A DNA stretch of 64,000 nt, from the NCBI RefSeq assembly GCF_014349155.1, contig NZ_JACSIT010000118.1, forward strand, positions 1 to 64,000. Direction: 5' to 3'. Both the position numbers and the translations under genes were made by a program. The notes under the pieces were generated by a model. That model did no database searches and was not told the origin of the DNA. It saw only the letters and a list, made by a program, of their open reading frames with translations. Below are positions 1-8,553 of this stretch, piece by piece; the first letter of the stretch is position 1; each line of letters opens with the position of its first letter. The stretch comes from Neolewinella lacunae (GTDB lineage: Bacteria > Bacteroidota > Bacteroidia > Chitinophagales > Saprospiraceae).

Positions 1-1322
1 ATCCAGGCGGCAACGCCCGTTTCCATGTCGGGGTGGGTTTCCCAGAGGACGCGGGCGACGGGCAGCTTGGGCAAATCGGCCGCCGGCGGGTGGGCGGTGA
101 CGGTGTTGAGGACCAGTCGGAAGCGGTCGCCCATATCCACGACGGACGCATTGAGGGCAGGACCTGCGCCGCCGGTGAAGACCAATCGGCAGGGATCGGC
201 CTTGCCACCGATGCCCAGGGGGTGGCACTCCAGGCGGGGCTTATCCGCAGCAATGCTCGGGCAGATCTCCAGCATATGGGACCCCAGCACCCGCTGGTTG
301 CCGGGCTCGAAGTGGTAGGTATAGTCTTCCATAAAACTGTTGCCACCGGCGAGGCCTTCGCCCATCACCTTCATGGTGCGGACGAGCGCGGCCGTTTTCC
401 AGTCGCCCTCCCCGCCGAAGCCGTAGCCCTGGGCCATCAGGCGTTGTACGGCCAGGCCGGGGAGTTGCGGCAAGCCGTGCAGGTCTTCGAAGGTATCGGT
501 GAAGGCCGTGTAGCCGCCTTCGCGGAGGAAATCGCCGATGCCCAGTTCGTTGCGGGCGCTGACGAGCAGGTTGCCCCGGCGGTCTCCCCCCGGCTGCACG
601 TTGGCGGCCAGGGTATACGTTTCTGCGTATTCTTCCAGAAGGGTTTTGACGCGGCTTTCGGAGACGGCGTTGATGCGTTCCACCAGGTCCCCTACCCCGT
701 AGCCATCTACCTCGTAGCCGAAGGCCATCTGGGCGGCTACTTTATCGCCGTCCGTCACCGCCACCTTGCGCATGTTGTCGCCAAAACGGGCCACTTTCAT
801 TTGGCGTTCACTGGCCCGGCCGAGGGCTACGCGGGCCCAGCTTCCCACCTTACTTTGCACCTGCGGCCGCGCCCAATGGCCCACAATGACCTTACGATCC
901 AGCCCCAGTTTGGTACAAATATGGCCGAACTCCCGACCGCCGTGGGCGCTCTGGTGCAGGTTCATATAGTCCATATTGATCTGCGCGTAGGGGATGTTTT
1001 CGAAAAACTGGGTGTGGAGGTGGCACATCGGTTTGGTGAGCACCTGCAGGCCCCGTATCCACATTTTGGCGGGCGAAAAAGTGTGCATCCAGCAGATGAT
1101 GCCCACGCAGTCGTCGTCCATTTCCGCGGCGCGGATGGTCTGGTAAATCTCGTCGGAACCCGTCAGCACGGGCTGCCAGCGGACCGCCGTCGGGATCTCC
1201 GGGTTTTCACTCAGTGAGTCGGCCACTTTGCGGCTGTTTTCGGCAACTTGCTGGAGGGTCTCCGGACCATAAAGGTGTTGGCTGCCCGTAAGGAACCAGA
1301 TGCTTTTCTTGGAAGTATTCAT
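1..1322 (-). CDS. araA: L-arabinose isomerase, C-terminus beyond window
   Basis: Interconverts L-arabinose and L-ribulose in the cytoplasm, a metal-dependent step. The frame opens at the ATG at 1320-1322 with the family hallmark WFLTGSQHLYG at residues 9-19 and runs unbroken for about 440 codons to the window edge, so roughly the last 60 residues of a ~500-residue family are outside. It follows araB on the same strand across 121 bp that hold a composite repeat, so the two are probably co-transcribed. Residues about 150-156 (ARPQVQ after GHW) are encoded by a copy of the dispersed 18-bp repeat, where the family usually has an acidic residue before PEVQ. The identification is firm because the N-terminal half is highly conserved; only the missing end is unknown. 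Confidence 0.95.
   Translation of the reverse strand, partial: MNTSKKSIWFLTGSQHLYGPETLQQVAENSRKVADSLSENPEIPTAVRWQPVLTGSDEIYQTIRAAEMDDDCVGIICWMHTFSPAKMWIRGLQVLTKPMCHLHTQFFENIPYAQINMDYMNLHQSAHGGREFGHICTKLGLDRKVIVGHWARPQVQSKVGSWARVALGRASERQMKVARFGDNMRKVAVTDGDKVAAQMAFGYEVDGYGVGDLVERINAVSESRVKTLLEEYAETYTLAANVQPGGDRRGNLLVSARNELGIGDFLREGGYTAFTDTFEDLHGLPQLPGLAVQRLMAQGYGFGGEGDWKTAALVRTMKVMGEGLAGGNSFMEDYTYHFEPGNQRVLGSHMLEICPSIAADKPRLECHPLGIGGKADPCRLVFTGGAGPALNASVVDMGDRFRLVLNTVTAHPPAADLPKLPVARVLWETHPDMETGVAAW
857..874 (+). repeat. Dispersed 18-bp repeat copy 1 (NN=GC), inside araA
   Basis: Perfect match to GCACCTGCGNNCGCGCCC. On the coding strand of araA it is read A-R-P-Q-V-Q without disturbing the reading frame or adding length. 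Confidence 0.9.
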
Positions 1323-1389
1323 GTTGAATTTTTGCTATTTCTTGGCTGCTGTGGGAGTAGCCATTGGCGTTAGGATAGGTAACAGAATG

Positions 1390-1435
1390 GGGCGCGGACG
1401 CAGGTGCTCCCCCCCGACCCCCCGAAGGGGGGAGT
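1390..1435 (-). repeat. Composite repeat A: 18-bp repeat plus C6-GAA-G6 hairpin
   Basis: Positions 1390-1407 are the 18-bp repeat in reverse orientation (NN=TC). It is followed by seven C, GA, then a hairpin with six C (1418-1423), a GAA loop and six G (1427-1432). It lies 9 bp past the araB stop and before araA. The same composite recurs at 40173 and 63558. On the araB strand the hairpin comes first, so it could act as a terminator-like or mRNA-stabilising element, but there is no T-run. Confidence 0.85.
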
Positions 1436-1443
1436 TTGTTGGA

Positions 1444-3129
1444 CTAATGAGCGAGTTGCTCCGCTGCTTCGCCCAACTGCCGATAGCGGGCGTAGCCTTG
1501 GTCGTAGCCCGCAACGCGGTCGGCCTGGGGATGGTATTCCGCGTCGAATCCCCCGGCCATGGCAGCCACTGCGGCGGGGATATCGGGATAAAGCCCCGCC
1601 CCCACGGCGGCGAACATGGCGGCCCCCAGCGCGCAGGTCTGTTCGGAGGTCGCAATCCGGATGGGCCGGTTGAGAACGTTGGCCATCGTCTGCATGATGA
1701 AGGGCGACTTTTTCGCTACGCCGCCCAGGCCGATGATGCCCGCGACGGGAATGCCCTCGGCGACGAAGCGTTCCACGATGGCGCGTGCCCCGTAGCAAGT
1801 GGCTTCCACGAGGGCGCGAAAAACGCGGGGGGCGTCGGCCCCCAGGTTAAGGCCAGCGATGGCGCCTTTGAGGCGTTGGTCGGCGTCGGGTGTCCGCCGG
1901 CCGTTGAACCAGTCGATGGCAATGACTTCTCCGCCCGGCGGCAGCGCGGCGGCGGCTTTGCTTAGTTCGGGGATGACGGCGGCGCGCACGTTCTGGATGA
2001 GTTGTTCGCGGAGTTCGGGGGTCAGGCTTTCGTCTTTGGCCAGGATGTTCTCCAGGGGCCAGCTGATGAGGCGGGCGAACCAGGCGTAGACGTCGCCAAA
2101 GGCGCTTTGCCCCGCTTCCATGCCCATCATCCCGGGGATGACGGAACCATCCACCTGCCCGCAGATCCCCTGCACCTGCGTCCGCGCCCCTACGTGATCA
2201 GCCGGTACAACCAGCATGTCACAGGTCGAAGTGCCCATGACTTTGGAGAGGTGGAAGGGCTCGATCTGCCCGCCGACGGCCCCCATGTGGGCATCGAAGG
2301 CACCGACGACGATGGGGATGCCCGCCGCGAGGCTCAGCTTTTCCGCCCACTCGGCGGAAAGGTGGCCAGCTACTTCGTCGGAAGTATAGGTTGCTTCAAA
2401 AAGGCGGTCGCGCAGACCCGCCAGCAGAGGGTCCAGGGCCACCAGGAATTCCTCCGGCGGCAGGCCACCCCAGTCGGGATGCCAGAGGGCTTTGTGACCA
2501 GCGGCGCAGCGGCTGCGTTTCATGCTGCCCACGTCCTTGCCCCCGCTGAGCAAAAAGGGAATCCAGTCGCAGTGTTCTACCCAGGAGTGGGCCGCAGCCG
2601 CTACCCCGGCGTCGGCGCGGGTGACGTGCAGCAACTTGGCCCAGAACCATTCCGAGCTGTAAATGCCGCCTTCGTACTGGGTGTAATCCGTCGGCCACTT
2701 TCGGCAGAGGGCGTTGATTTCTTCGGCCTCCTGGATCGCCGTGTGGTCTTTCCAGAGCACGAACATGGCGTTGGGGTTTTCGGCGAAGGCTGGCAGGAGG
2801 GCCAGGGGGGTGCCGGAGGCATCGACGGCCACGGGGGTTGAGCCGGTGGTGTCTACGGCAATGCCCATGATCTGCCCGGCCACGGACGCCGGAGCCGCCG
2901 CCAGTGCTTCCCGCACCGCCGCCACCATACTTTCGGTATAGTCGAGCGGATGCTGCCGGAACTGGTTCTCGGCGGGCAAACAGTATTCCTCCCGCTGCCA
3001 GCGCGGGTAATAACTGACGCCTACGGCCAGCTCCGCCCCGTCGGCAACAGCTACGATGAGGGCCCGGACGGAGTCGGTGCCGAAGTCAATCCCTAAGGTG
3101 TACGCTGCTTTTTCGGGTGTCTCTTCCAT
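1444..3129 (-). CDS. araB: Ribulokinase
   Basis: ATP-dependent phosphorylation of L-ribulose to L-ribulose 5-phosphate, the step after AraA. FGGY-family kinase of 561 residues, the usual length for AraB. The N-terminal nucleotide-fold strand GIDFGTDSVRALIV lies near residues 13-26, and GTSTCDMLV and GICGQVDGSV (middle) are characteristic of ribulokinases. I chose the ATG at 3129 because the signature begins only 12 residues later; an upstream extension to 3354 would have no family counterpart. Residues about 314-320 (ARTQVQ just before GICGQ) are encoded by a dispersed 18-bp repeat. It is transcribed toward araA and away from the protease gene at 3410. An inverted repeat at 3175-3192 in its leader may be regulatory. 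AraD is not in the window. Confidence 0.95.
   Translation of the reverse strand: MEETPEKAAYTLGIDFGTDSVRALIVAVADGAELAVGVSYYPRWQREEYCLPAENQFRQHPLDYTESMVAAVREALAAAPASVAGQIMGIAVDTTGSTPVAVDASGTPLALLPAFAENPNAMFVLWKDHTAIQEAEEINALCRKWPTDYTQYEGGIYSSEWFWAKLLHVTRADAGVAAAAHSWVEHCDWIPFLLSGGKDVGSMKRSRCAAGHKALWHPDWGGLPPEEFLVALDPLLAGLRDRLFEATYTSDEVAGHLSAEWAEKLSLAAGIPIVVGAFDAHMGAVGGQIEPFHLSKVMGTSTCDMLVVPADHVGARTQVQGICGQVDGSVIPGMMGMEAGQSAFGDVYAWFARLISWPLENILAKDESLTPELREQLIQNVRAAVIPELSKAAAALPPGGEVIAIDWFNGRRTPDADQRLKGAIAGLNLGADAPRVFRALVEATCYGARAIVERFVAEGIPVAGIIGLGGVAKKSPFIMQTMANVLNRPIRIATSEQTCALGAAMFAAVGAGLYPDIPAAVAAMAGGFDAEYHPQADRVAGYDQGYARYRQLGEAAEQLAH
2172..2189 (+). repeat. Dispersed 18-bp repeat copy 3 (NN=TC), inside araB
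   Basis: Perfect match. On the araB strand it reads G-A-R-T-Q-V-Q in frame, immediately before the conserved GICGQVDGS block. Confidence 0.9.
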
Positions 3130-3174
3130 GTCTATCAACTTTGGGGCGAACCTGCAAGCCCCGCCTCGGCACGC

Positions 3175-3192
3175 TTGGCGTTTTTGCGCCAA
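3175..3192. promoter_or_regulatory. Inverted repeat in araB leader
   Basis: TTGGCG-TTTTTG-CGCCAA: perfect 6-bp arms with a 6-base spacer, 46 bp upstream of the araB ATG, in the 280-bp divergent region shared with the protease gene. It could be an operator or a small RNA hairpin. No regulator is assigned. Confidence 0.35.
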
Positions 3193-3409
3193 AGGATTGC
3201 TTTTCCGTGTTTCGCGGGGTGTTCTTTCGTTAGAGGCCACAAGGTAGGTAATGCTCGGGCCTCCGCAGGATGCAAAAGCAACAAAATCTATAGGGATGGG
3301 CAGTAAAATCCCTGGGCCGCTGCGGCCGCTCGGAAAGCGACTTTGGACAGACATTTATTTTCGTGCGGGTTCCTCCTTATCTTACCCGCACCCAAACCAA
3401 GATTCCATC

Positions 3410-6400
3410 ATGCCCATTCGTTTGCTTTTTGTTGCTGCTTTCCTCCTTGGCAGCTTAGTTGCTGATGCGCAAACGCGCTTGCTTTCCAGTCCGGCCATCA
3501 GCGCCGATCACCTGGCTTTCACCTACGCTGGCGACCTTTGGATTGCCAACCGCGACGGTTCCGCTCCCCGCCGCCTTACCATCGATGAAGGAAGAGAAGG
3601 CGCGCCCGTGTTCAGTCCAGACGGCAAAACGATCGCTTTCACCGCCCAGTACGACGGGAACTTCGATGTTTACACCGTTCCCGCTGCTGGCGGCATTCCC
3701 CAGCGATTGACCTGGCACCCGTCCGATGACGTTGTCCGGGACTTCACCCCCGACGGCAAAAACATCCTGTTTTCTTCCCAGCGGGAGGCCTTCACCAATC
3801 GCTTCAACCATGCCTTCACCATCGGCCTAGGTGGCGGCGCAGCGACACCGCTCGACATCCCGACCATCAATCACGCTGCCTACTCCGCAGATGGCAAATA
3901 CCTCGCCTACACGCCGCTCGGCGATCGCTTCTCGATGTGGAAGAACTACCGGGGTGGCACCATTTCCCGCATCTGGGTAATGAACCTGGCCGATAAATCC
4001 GTCGTGGAAATCCCCAAGCCCACCGGCGGCAGCAACGACACCCAACCCCAGTGGGTCAACGGAAAAGTCTACTTCCGCAGCGACCGCAACAAGGAATTCA
4101 ACCTCTTCGAATACGACCCGGCGACCAAAGCCGTAAAGCAACTCACCCAGTTCACCGACTTCCCCGTTATTAGCCTGAGCGCGGGTGCTGGAAAAATCGT
4201 CTTTGAGCAGGCGGGCTATCTCCACGAGTTGGACCCCGCGACGGGTCAGCACGCACGCATCAACGTTGACGTCCAGGCCGACATCCTCGACGTGCGGCCC
4301 TACTGGATCTCGGGCAGCGAGAACGTCCGCAGCGCCGGAGCCTCCCCTTCCGGCAAGCGACTCGTCTTTGACTTCCGGGGCGAGGTCGTTACCGCCCCAA
4401 CGGAGAACGGCGACGTCATGAACCTGAGCAATACGCCCGGCGTCCACGAAACCCATCCCCGCTGGAGCCCCGATGGCAAGACCATCGCGTACTTTTCCGA
4501 CGCTTCCGGGGAATACGCGCTGCACCTGTACGACAACGCAACGAAAAAAGCGCGGCCCGTTGCCCTCAACGGTACGGGCTTCTACGCCTTTCCACACTGG
4601 TCTCCCGACAGCAAAAGGATAGCTTTCGTGGACAATGGCCGCAACCTTTACGTCCTCGACGTGGCCTCCGGGAAAGTGAGCAAAGTAGACCAGGATACCC
4701 ACTATTCACCGGGAGACTACCGGGATTTGTTCGGTTCCTGGTCGGCCGATGGCAACTGGCTGGCCTACTCCAAAATCACGGAGACCAACTTTGAGCGGGC
4801 CTACGTTTATAACCTTTCCAATGGCAACACGCGGGCCGTGTCCGATCCGCTGGCCAACGTAACGGAGCCGACTTTCGATCCCTCCGGAAAATACCTTTAC
4901 CTCGCAGCCTCCACCGATGCCGGGCCCGTCCTCAACTGGTTCCAGCAATCGAGTAACGATATGCGCGCTACCAACGGCATTTACCTCGTAACCCTGCAGA
5001 AGGAAGTGGTCAACCCGCTCATCCACCGCAATGACCTGGAAGAGATAAAGCAGGAGGAAACGAAAAAAGACGAGGCCGAGGCCGAGAAGAAGGAAGCCGT
5101 AAAAGCCGTGCGTATAGACTTCGACGGCCTGGAAACGCGGATTGTGCACCTGCCCATCGGCCAAGGGGATTTCTCCAACCTGGCAGCGGCCAAAGAAGGG
5201 GAATTGCTCTACCTCTCCCGCACCGATGAGGGGGCTAAGATCCACCGCTACTCCCTCAAGGACCGTGAAGACAAGGAACTCCTTTCCGCCAACTGGTTTG
5301 AAGTTACGAGCAACGGCGAGAAACTTTTCGTGGGCACCAACAACAGCTGGGGGGTTACCGACATCGGCGATCCAGCGGCCAAAGACCTCAAAGCCCAGGA
5401 TGCCTACGGCCTGAAAGTGAAGATTGACCCGGTGGCCGAGTGGAAAAACATCTTTTACGAAATGTGGCGCGTCAACCGGGATTACTTCTACGACCCCGGC
5501 ATGCACGGCGTGGACTGGGCCGCGATGAAAAAGAAGTACGAAGTCTTTTTGCCGGAGGTAAAAACCCGCCCCGACCTCTACCGCGTCATGGAATGGATGG
5601 GTTCGGAACTGGGCGTCGGCCACCACCGCTTTGGCAGCCGGGGTACCGAGTTGAACGATCCGCCTACGGTGGGTGGTGGTCTGCTGGGAGCCGATTATGA
5701 AACGGCCAACGGGCGCTACCGCATCGCCAAGATTTACGGTGGCCTGAACTGGAACGGCGACCTGCGCAGTCCGCTCACCGAGCCCGGTGTCAACGTAAAA
5801 ACGGGAGAATACCTGCTGGCCGTGGACGGTGAAGAAGTGGTGGCCACCGACAACCTCTACCGTTTCTTCGAAGCCAAAGCCGACCGGCTCGTGGAGCTGA
5901 AAGTCGGCCCCAACGCCGACGGCAGCGGTGCGCGTACGGTGATGGTCACGCCCATCAGCAACGAGTACGGCCTGCGCAACCGCGACTGGGTGGAAGGCAA
6001 CATCAAAAAAGTGGATGAGGCGACCAACGGGCAGGCGGCCTACGTGTACGTTCCCAACACCGGTGGCGGCGGCTTCGAGTACTTCAAGCGTTACTTTTTC
6101 CCGCAGGTCAATAAAAAAGCCATCATCGTAGACGAGCGCTTCAACGGCGGCGGGCAGATTGCCGATTACTACATTCAGCACCTGATGCGCCCCTACCAGA
6201 ATAGCTGGACCTACCGCTACGGTAAAGACCAGCACGCGCCATTGGCCTCCATTCAGGGACCGAAAGTGCTGCTGGTGGATGAAACGGCGGGCTCCGGCGG
6301 CGACCTCTTCCCCTACCTTTGGCGAAAGAACGAACTCGGGCCCATCATCGGCAAACGGACCTGGGGCGGGCTGGTTGGCGTCCTTGGCTATCCAGAGTTT

Positions 6401-6640
6401 ATCGACGGCGGCTCCGTCACTGCGCCCAACGTCGCCTTCTGGGACGAAAATGGCTACCGGGTAGAAAACGAAGGCGTTGCGCCCGACATCGAAGTGGAGC
6501 AAAACCCCGCCGATGTGATGGCCGGCAAAGACCCCCAACTGGAACGGGCCATCGAGGAAATCATGAAGGCGTTGCAGGCCAATCCGGTGCAAACGCCGAA
6601 GCGGCCACCGTTTGAGAAGCGGGGTTCGGCGGGGTATTAG
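3410..6640 (+). CDS. Tricorn-like protease, S41 family, exported
   Basis: Probably a large peptide-degrading serine protease of the periplasm. The 1076 residues match the tricorn architecture. A signal peptide ends at about residue 22 (LVADAQ). TolB/WD40-like beta-propeller repeats follow (many FSPDGK/WSPDGK motifs, residues ~40-600). Then come the tricorn core with GVGHH near residue 745, a PDZ-like segment (GVNVKTGEYLLAVDGEEV), and the S41 catalytic region with DERFNGGGQ and the likely nucleophile Ser962 in TAGSGGDLF. A Lys/Glu-rich linker lies near residues 545-565. I chose the ATG at 3410 because it starts directly at the signal peptide; the longer open frame upstream has no recognisable sequence. 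It is a stand-alone gene, divergent from araB. Tricorn in archaea works with trimming aminopeptidases; none is nearby. Confidence 0.9.
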   Translation: MPIRLLFVAAFLLGSLVADAQTRLLSSPAISADHLAFTYAGDLWIANRDGSAPRRLTIDEGREGAPVFSPDGKTIAFTAQYDGNFDVYTVPAAGGIPQRLTWHPSDDVVRDFTPDGKNILFSSQREAFTNRFNHAFTIGLGGGAATPLDIPTINHAAYSADGKYLAYTPLGDRFSMWKNYRGGTISRIWVMNLADKSVVEIPKPTGGSNDTQPQWVNGKVYFRSDRNKEFNLFEYDPATKAVKQLTQFTDFPVISLSAGAGKIVFEQAGYLHELDPATGQHARINVDVQADILDVRPYWISGSENVRSAGASPSGKRLVFDFRGEVVTAPTENGDVMNLSNTPGVHETHPRWSPDGKTIAYFSDASGEYALHLYDNATKKARPVALNGTGFYAFPHWSPDSKRIAFVDNGRNLYVLDVASGKVSKVDQDTHYSPGDYRDLFGSWSADGNWLAYSKITETNFERAYVYNLSNGNTRAVSDPLANVTEPTFDPSGKYLYLAASTDAGPVLNWFQQSSNDMRATNGIYLVTLQKEVVNPLIHRNDLEEIKQEETKKDEAEAEKKEAVKAVRIDFDGLETRIVHLPIGQGDFSNLAAAKEGELLYLSRTDEGAKIHRYSLKDREDKELLSANWFEVTSNGEKLFVGTNNSWGVTDIGDPAAKDLKAQDAYGLKVKIDPVAEWKNIFYEMWRVNRDYFYDPGMHGVDWAAMKKKYEVFLPEVKTRPDLYRVMEWMGSELGVGHHRFGSRGTELNDPPTVGGGLLGADYETANGRYRIAKIYGGLNWNGDLRSPLTEPGVNVKTGEYLLAVDGEEVVATDNLYRFFEAKADRLVELKVGPNADGSGARTVMVTPISNEYGLRNRDWVEGNIKKVDEATNGQAAYVYVPNTGGGGFEYFKRYFFPQVNKKAIIVDERFNGGGQIADYYIQHLMRPYQNSWTYRYGKDQHAPLASIQGPKVLLVDETAGSGGDLFPYLWRKNELGPIIGKRTWGGLVGVLGYPEFIDGGSVTAPNVAFWDENGYRVENEGVAPDIEVEQNPADVMAGKDPQLERAIEEIMKALQANPVQTPKRPPFEKRGSAGY

Positions 6641-6701
6641 GGGACTGGCGCAAAAAACACGTTCCTTGGCAAGTGATGTAGCACCGTGCCAACCCAAATT
6701 C

Positions 6702-6715
6702 CAACCATTTGGTTG
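6702..6715. promoter_or_regulatory. Palindrome upstream of tetR-type gene, candidate operator
   Basis: CAACCA-TT-TGGTTG is a perfect 6-2-6 inverted repeat about 35 bp before the start of the TetR-family gene, the usual place for an autoregulatory operator. AACCA half-sites occur again at 7549-7571 before the sigma-factor gene but do not form a clean palindrome there. Confidence 0.45.
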
Positions 6716-6749
6716 ACTTCTCCGTTTAACTGATCAAAGCGTAGACAAC

Positions 6750-7364
6750 ATGAGCGACAAGCAGACTTCCGCAGAAGAAAACATTCTTCGCGCGGCGGAG
6801 AAGATATTTATGGAGAAAGGCTTTGCTGGCACGCGCATGCAGGAAGTTGCTGACGAGGCAGGCATCAATAAAGCGATGCTGCATTACTACTTCAGGAGTA
6901 AGGAAAAGTTGTTTCAAGTAATCCTTTCCGAGGCCATCAACGAAATATCGCCGATGCTGATGCGCAGCCTCAGTTCCGATAAAAGTGTACTGGATAAACT
7001 AGAAGATCTAGTAAGTAATTACACGGCCCTCTTGCTGAAGCGGCCCCATCTACCGCTGTTCGTCATGCACGAACTCTCGCAAAACCAGGGAAAATTCGTC
7101 GCCGACATCGCCATTAACAGCCGTACCCAACCCGTGATGCTCGCTTTTTTTCAGCAAGTCACCGAAGAATGCGCAGCTGGTAAACTGCGGAACATCCAGC
7201 CCGTCCACCTGCTGCTGCACGTCATGTCCCTCATCGTCTTCCCGTTCATCGCCCGGCCAATGGTATCGCGGGTAGCAGAACTGCCCGGAGCGCTGTTCGA
7301 TGAGGTGTTAGCGCAACGCACGGAGGAGGTACTGCGGTTTCTAAGGGCGGGATTGGTGCCTTAA
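6750..7364 (+). CDS. TetR/AcrR-family transcriptional regulator
   Basis: A 204-residue DNA-binding repressor with the TetR helix-turn-helix at residues ~10-55 (ILRAAEKIFMEKGFAGTRM, then EVADEAGINKAMLHYYFRSKE). The C-terminal ligand/dimer domain is not specific enough to name a ligand. It sits 230 bp upstream of a sigma factor and a drug-efflux-type operon on the same strand, and TetR proteins commonly control such pumps. A palindrome at 6702-6715 is a plausible autoregulatory site. I see no sign of truncation. Confidence 0.9.
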   Translation: MSDKQTSAEENILRAAEKIFMEKGFAGTRMQEVADEAGINKAMLHYYFRSKEKLFQVILSEAINEISPMLMRSLSSDKSVLDKLEDLVSNYTALLLKRPHLPLFVMHELSQNQGKFVADIAINSRTQPVMLAFFQQVTEECAAGKLRNIQPVHLLLHVMSLIVFPFIARPMVSRVAELPGALFDEVLAQRTEEVLRFLRAGLVP

Positions 7365-7594
7365 TTAAGGGTTCGTCCAAGTTGAGCCCCTCCCAGCCCA
7401 TGACCCCTTTGGCGATAACCTGCTCCGGCTACGGCTTGGCTCATTAGACGGCCTACCACTAAAAGTTAGTTGCTTTTGCCAGCGGCACTACCGTTCCGCC
7501 CGCTGCGCCCGGGTTTCAGCAGGGCATTGCAAATTTCATCAAAAGGATTAACCAAACAGTTGAACCATTTATTTAGCTGTGTCGTTCGGTGAGT

Positions 7595-8113
7595 ATGCTG
7601 ACCGTACAAGAACTAAAACAAATGGGGCAAGAGCACCTCCCGGAGTTTCGGGCGCTCGCACTACAGCTCACGGCGGACCGTGACGCGGCCGAAGACTTGT
7701 TACAGGATACCATCTTCCTGATCCTGAAGTACCGGGACCAATTTGAGGCTGGTTCGAACTTCTCTGCGTGGGTAAAAACCATCATCCGCAACACCTTCAT
7801 CACGGACTACCGCAAGAAAAAGCGCCGAAAAGAGTTGCTCGACAAAGCCAAATCGCTCGAATTCTGGACGGGTGACCGGATCACGTATAACCAGGCGGAA
7901 AGCAGCTTGGGCGCAGAGGAAATTATGGGCCTGATTGAAGCATTGCCATCCATTTATCGACGGGCCTTCCAGTTGTTTTGCCAGGGCATGAAATACCAGG
8001 AGATTGCCCTCCTGACCGGCGTGCCGATAGGTACGGCCAAAAGCCGGGTATTCACCGCTCGCCAGGAACTAAAAAAACAACTCAGTCAGCGCGGCGTCCA
8101 CTACTACAATTAA
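7595..8113 (+). CDS. ECF-type RNA polymerase sigma factor
   Basis: A sigma-70 family regulator of 172 residues. Region 2 (RALALQLTADRDAAEDLLQD and the -10 recognition stretch around FSAWVKTIIRNTFITDYR) and region 4 (ALPSIYRRAFQLFCQGMKYQ, EIALLTGVPIGTAKSR) are both clear. ATG 7595 is preferred; a GTG two codons earlier (7589) is possible. Its stop overlaps the next ATG (TAATG), so it is translationally coupled to the DUF2141 gene and through it to the efflux genes. No anti-sigma factor is next to it, which is unusual for an ECF sigma. It may act at its own operon or elsewhere. Confidence 0.9.
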   Translation: MLTVQELKQMGQEHLPEFRALALQLTADRDAAEDLLQDTIFLILKYRDQFEAGSNFSAWVKTIIRNTFITDYRKKKRRKELLDKAKSLEFWTGDRITYNQAESSLGAEEIMGLIEALPSIYRRAFQLFCQGMKYQEIALLTGVPIGTAKSRVFTARQELKKQLSQRGVHYYN

Positions 8114-8553
8114 TGCCTGATATGAATCTTTTCCAATTTTCCTGCTTCTTGGGTTGCCTGTTTTTACCTGGTATTGCTTTTTCCCAGGCTACGGTACACG
8201 TTGAGCTGGCCGATATAAAAGCAGCGGGTAAAGGGCAACTTATTGCCCTGATGTACCGCACAAGCGAGGGTTTTCCCCGTGACCATGATAAGGCTGCTTA
8301 CCGGATAAGTACCACGGACTATCACAACCGGGCATCCATGACCTTTACTGGCATAGTGCCAGGGGAATATGCCATCATGGTGTATCAAGACTTGAATAAT
8401 AATGGGGCGATGGACACCAACTTCATTGGAATGCCAAAGGAGCCACTGGGTTTGACCAACTTGGCTTCGATGAGCAGACCTGTTTTTAGCCGGTCCCTGG
8501 TTAAAGTGGCCCCACCATCACTGACGATAACCATAAAACTGCTTAACCAATGA
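8113..8553 (+). CDS. DUF2141-type secreted protein
   Basis: A 146-residue exported protein with a signal peptide ending near AFSQA (residue ~26). The fold resembles the DUF2141 family: the segment GIVPGEYAIMVYQDLNNNG followed by MDTNFIGMPKEPLG is typical. The family function is unknown. The start overlaps the sigma-factor stop (TAATG) and its own stop overlaps the next start (ATGA), so it is embedded in the efflux operon. An alternative start at 8122 would be three codons shorter. It may help in envelope stress or efflux, but that is inferred from context only. Confidence 0.85.
   Translation: MPDMNLFQFSCFLGCLFLPGIAFSQATVHVELADIKAAGKGQLIALMYRTSEGFPRDHDKAAYRISTTDYHNRASMTFTGIVPGEYAIMVYQDLNNNGAMDTNFIGMPKEPLGLTNLASMSRPVFSRSLVKVAPPSLTITIKLLNQ

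Noticed and set aside
33-1217. 394-codon plus-strand open frame at the left edge
   Set aside because: It is the shadow of araA on the opposite strand. Only the minus frame has the family motifs (WFLTGSQHLYG).
4706-6697. 663-codon minus-strand frame under the protease gene
   Set aside because: It lies fully across the tricorn-like gene and shows no motif. GC-rich codon use leaves long open frames on the opposite strand.
6641-7594. tRNA or small RNA genes in the gaps around the TetR-type gene
   Set aside because: I saw no cloverleaf-like sequence, CCA end or terminator pattern in these or the other gaps.
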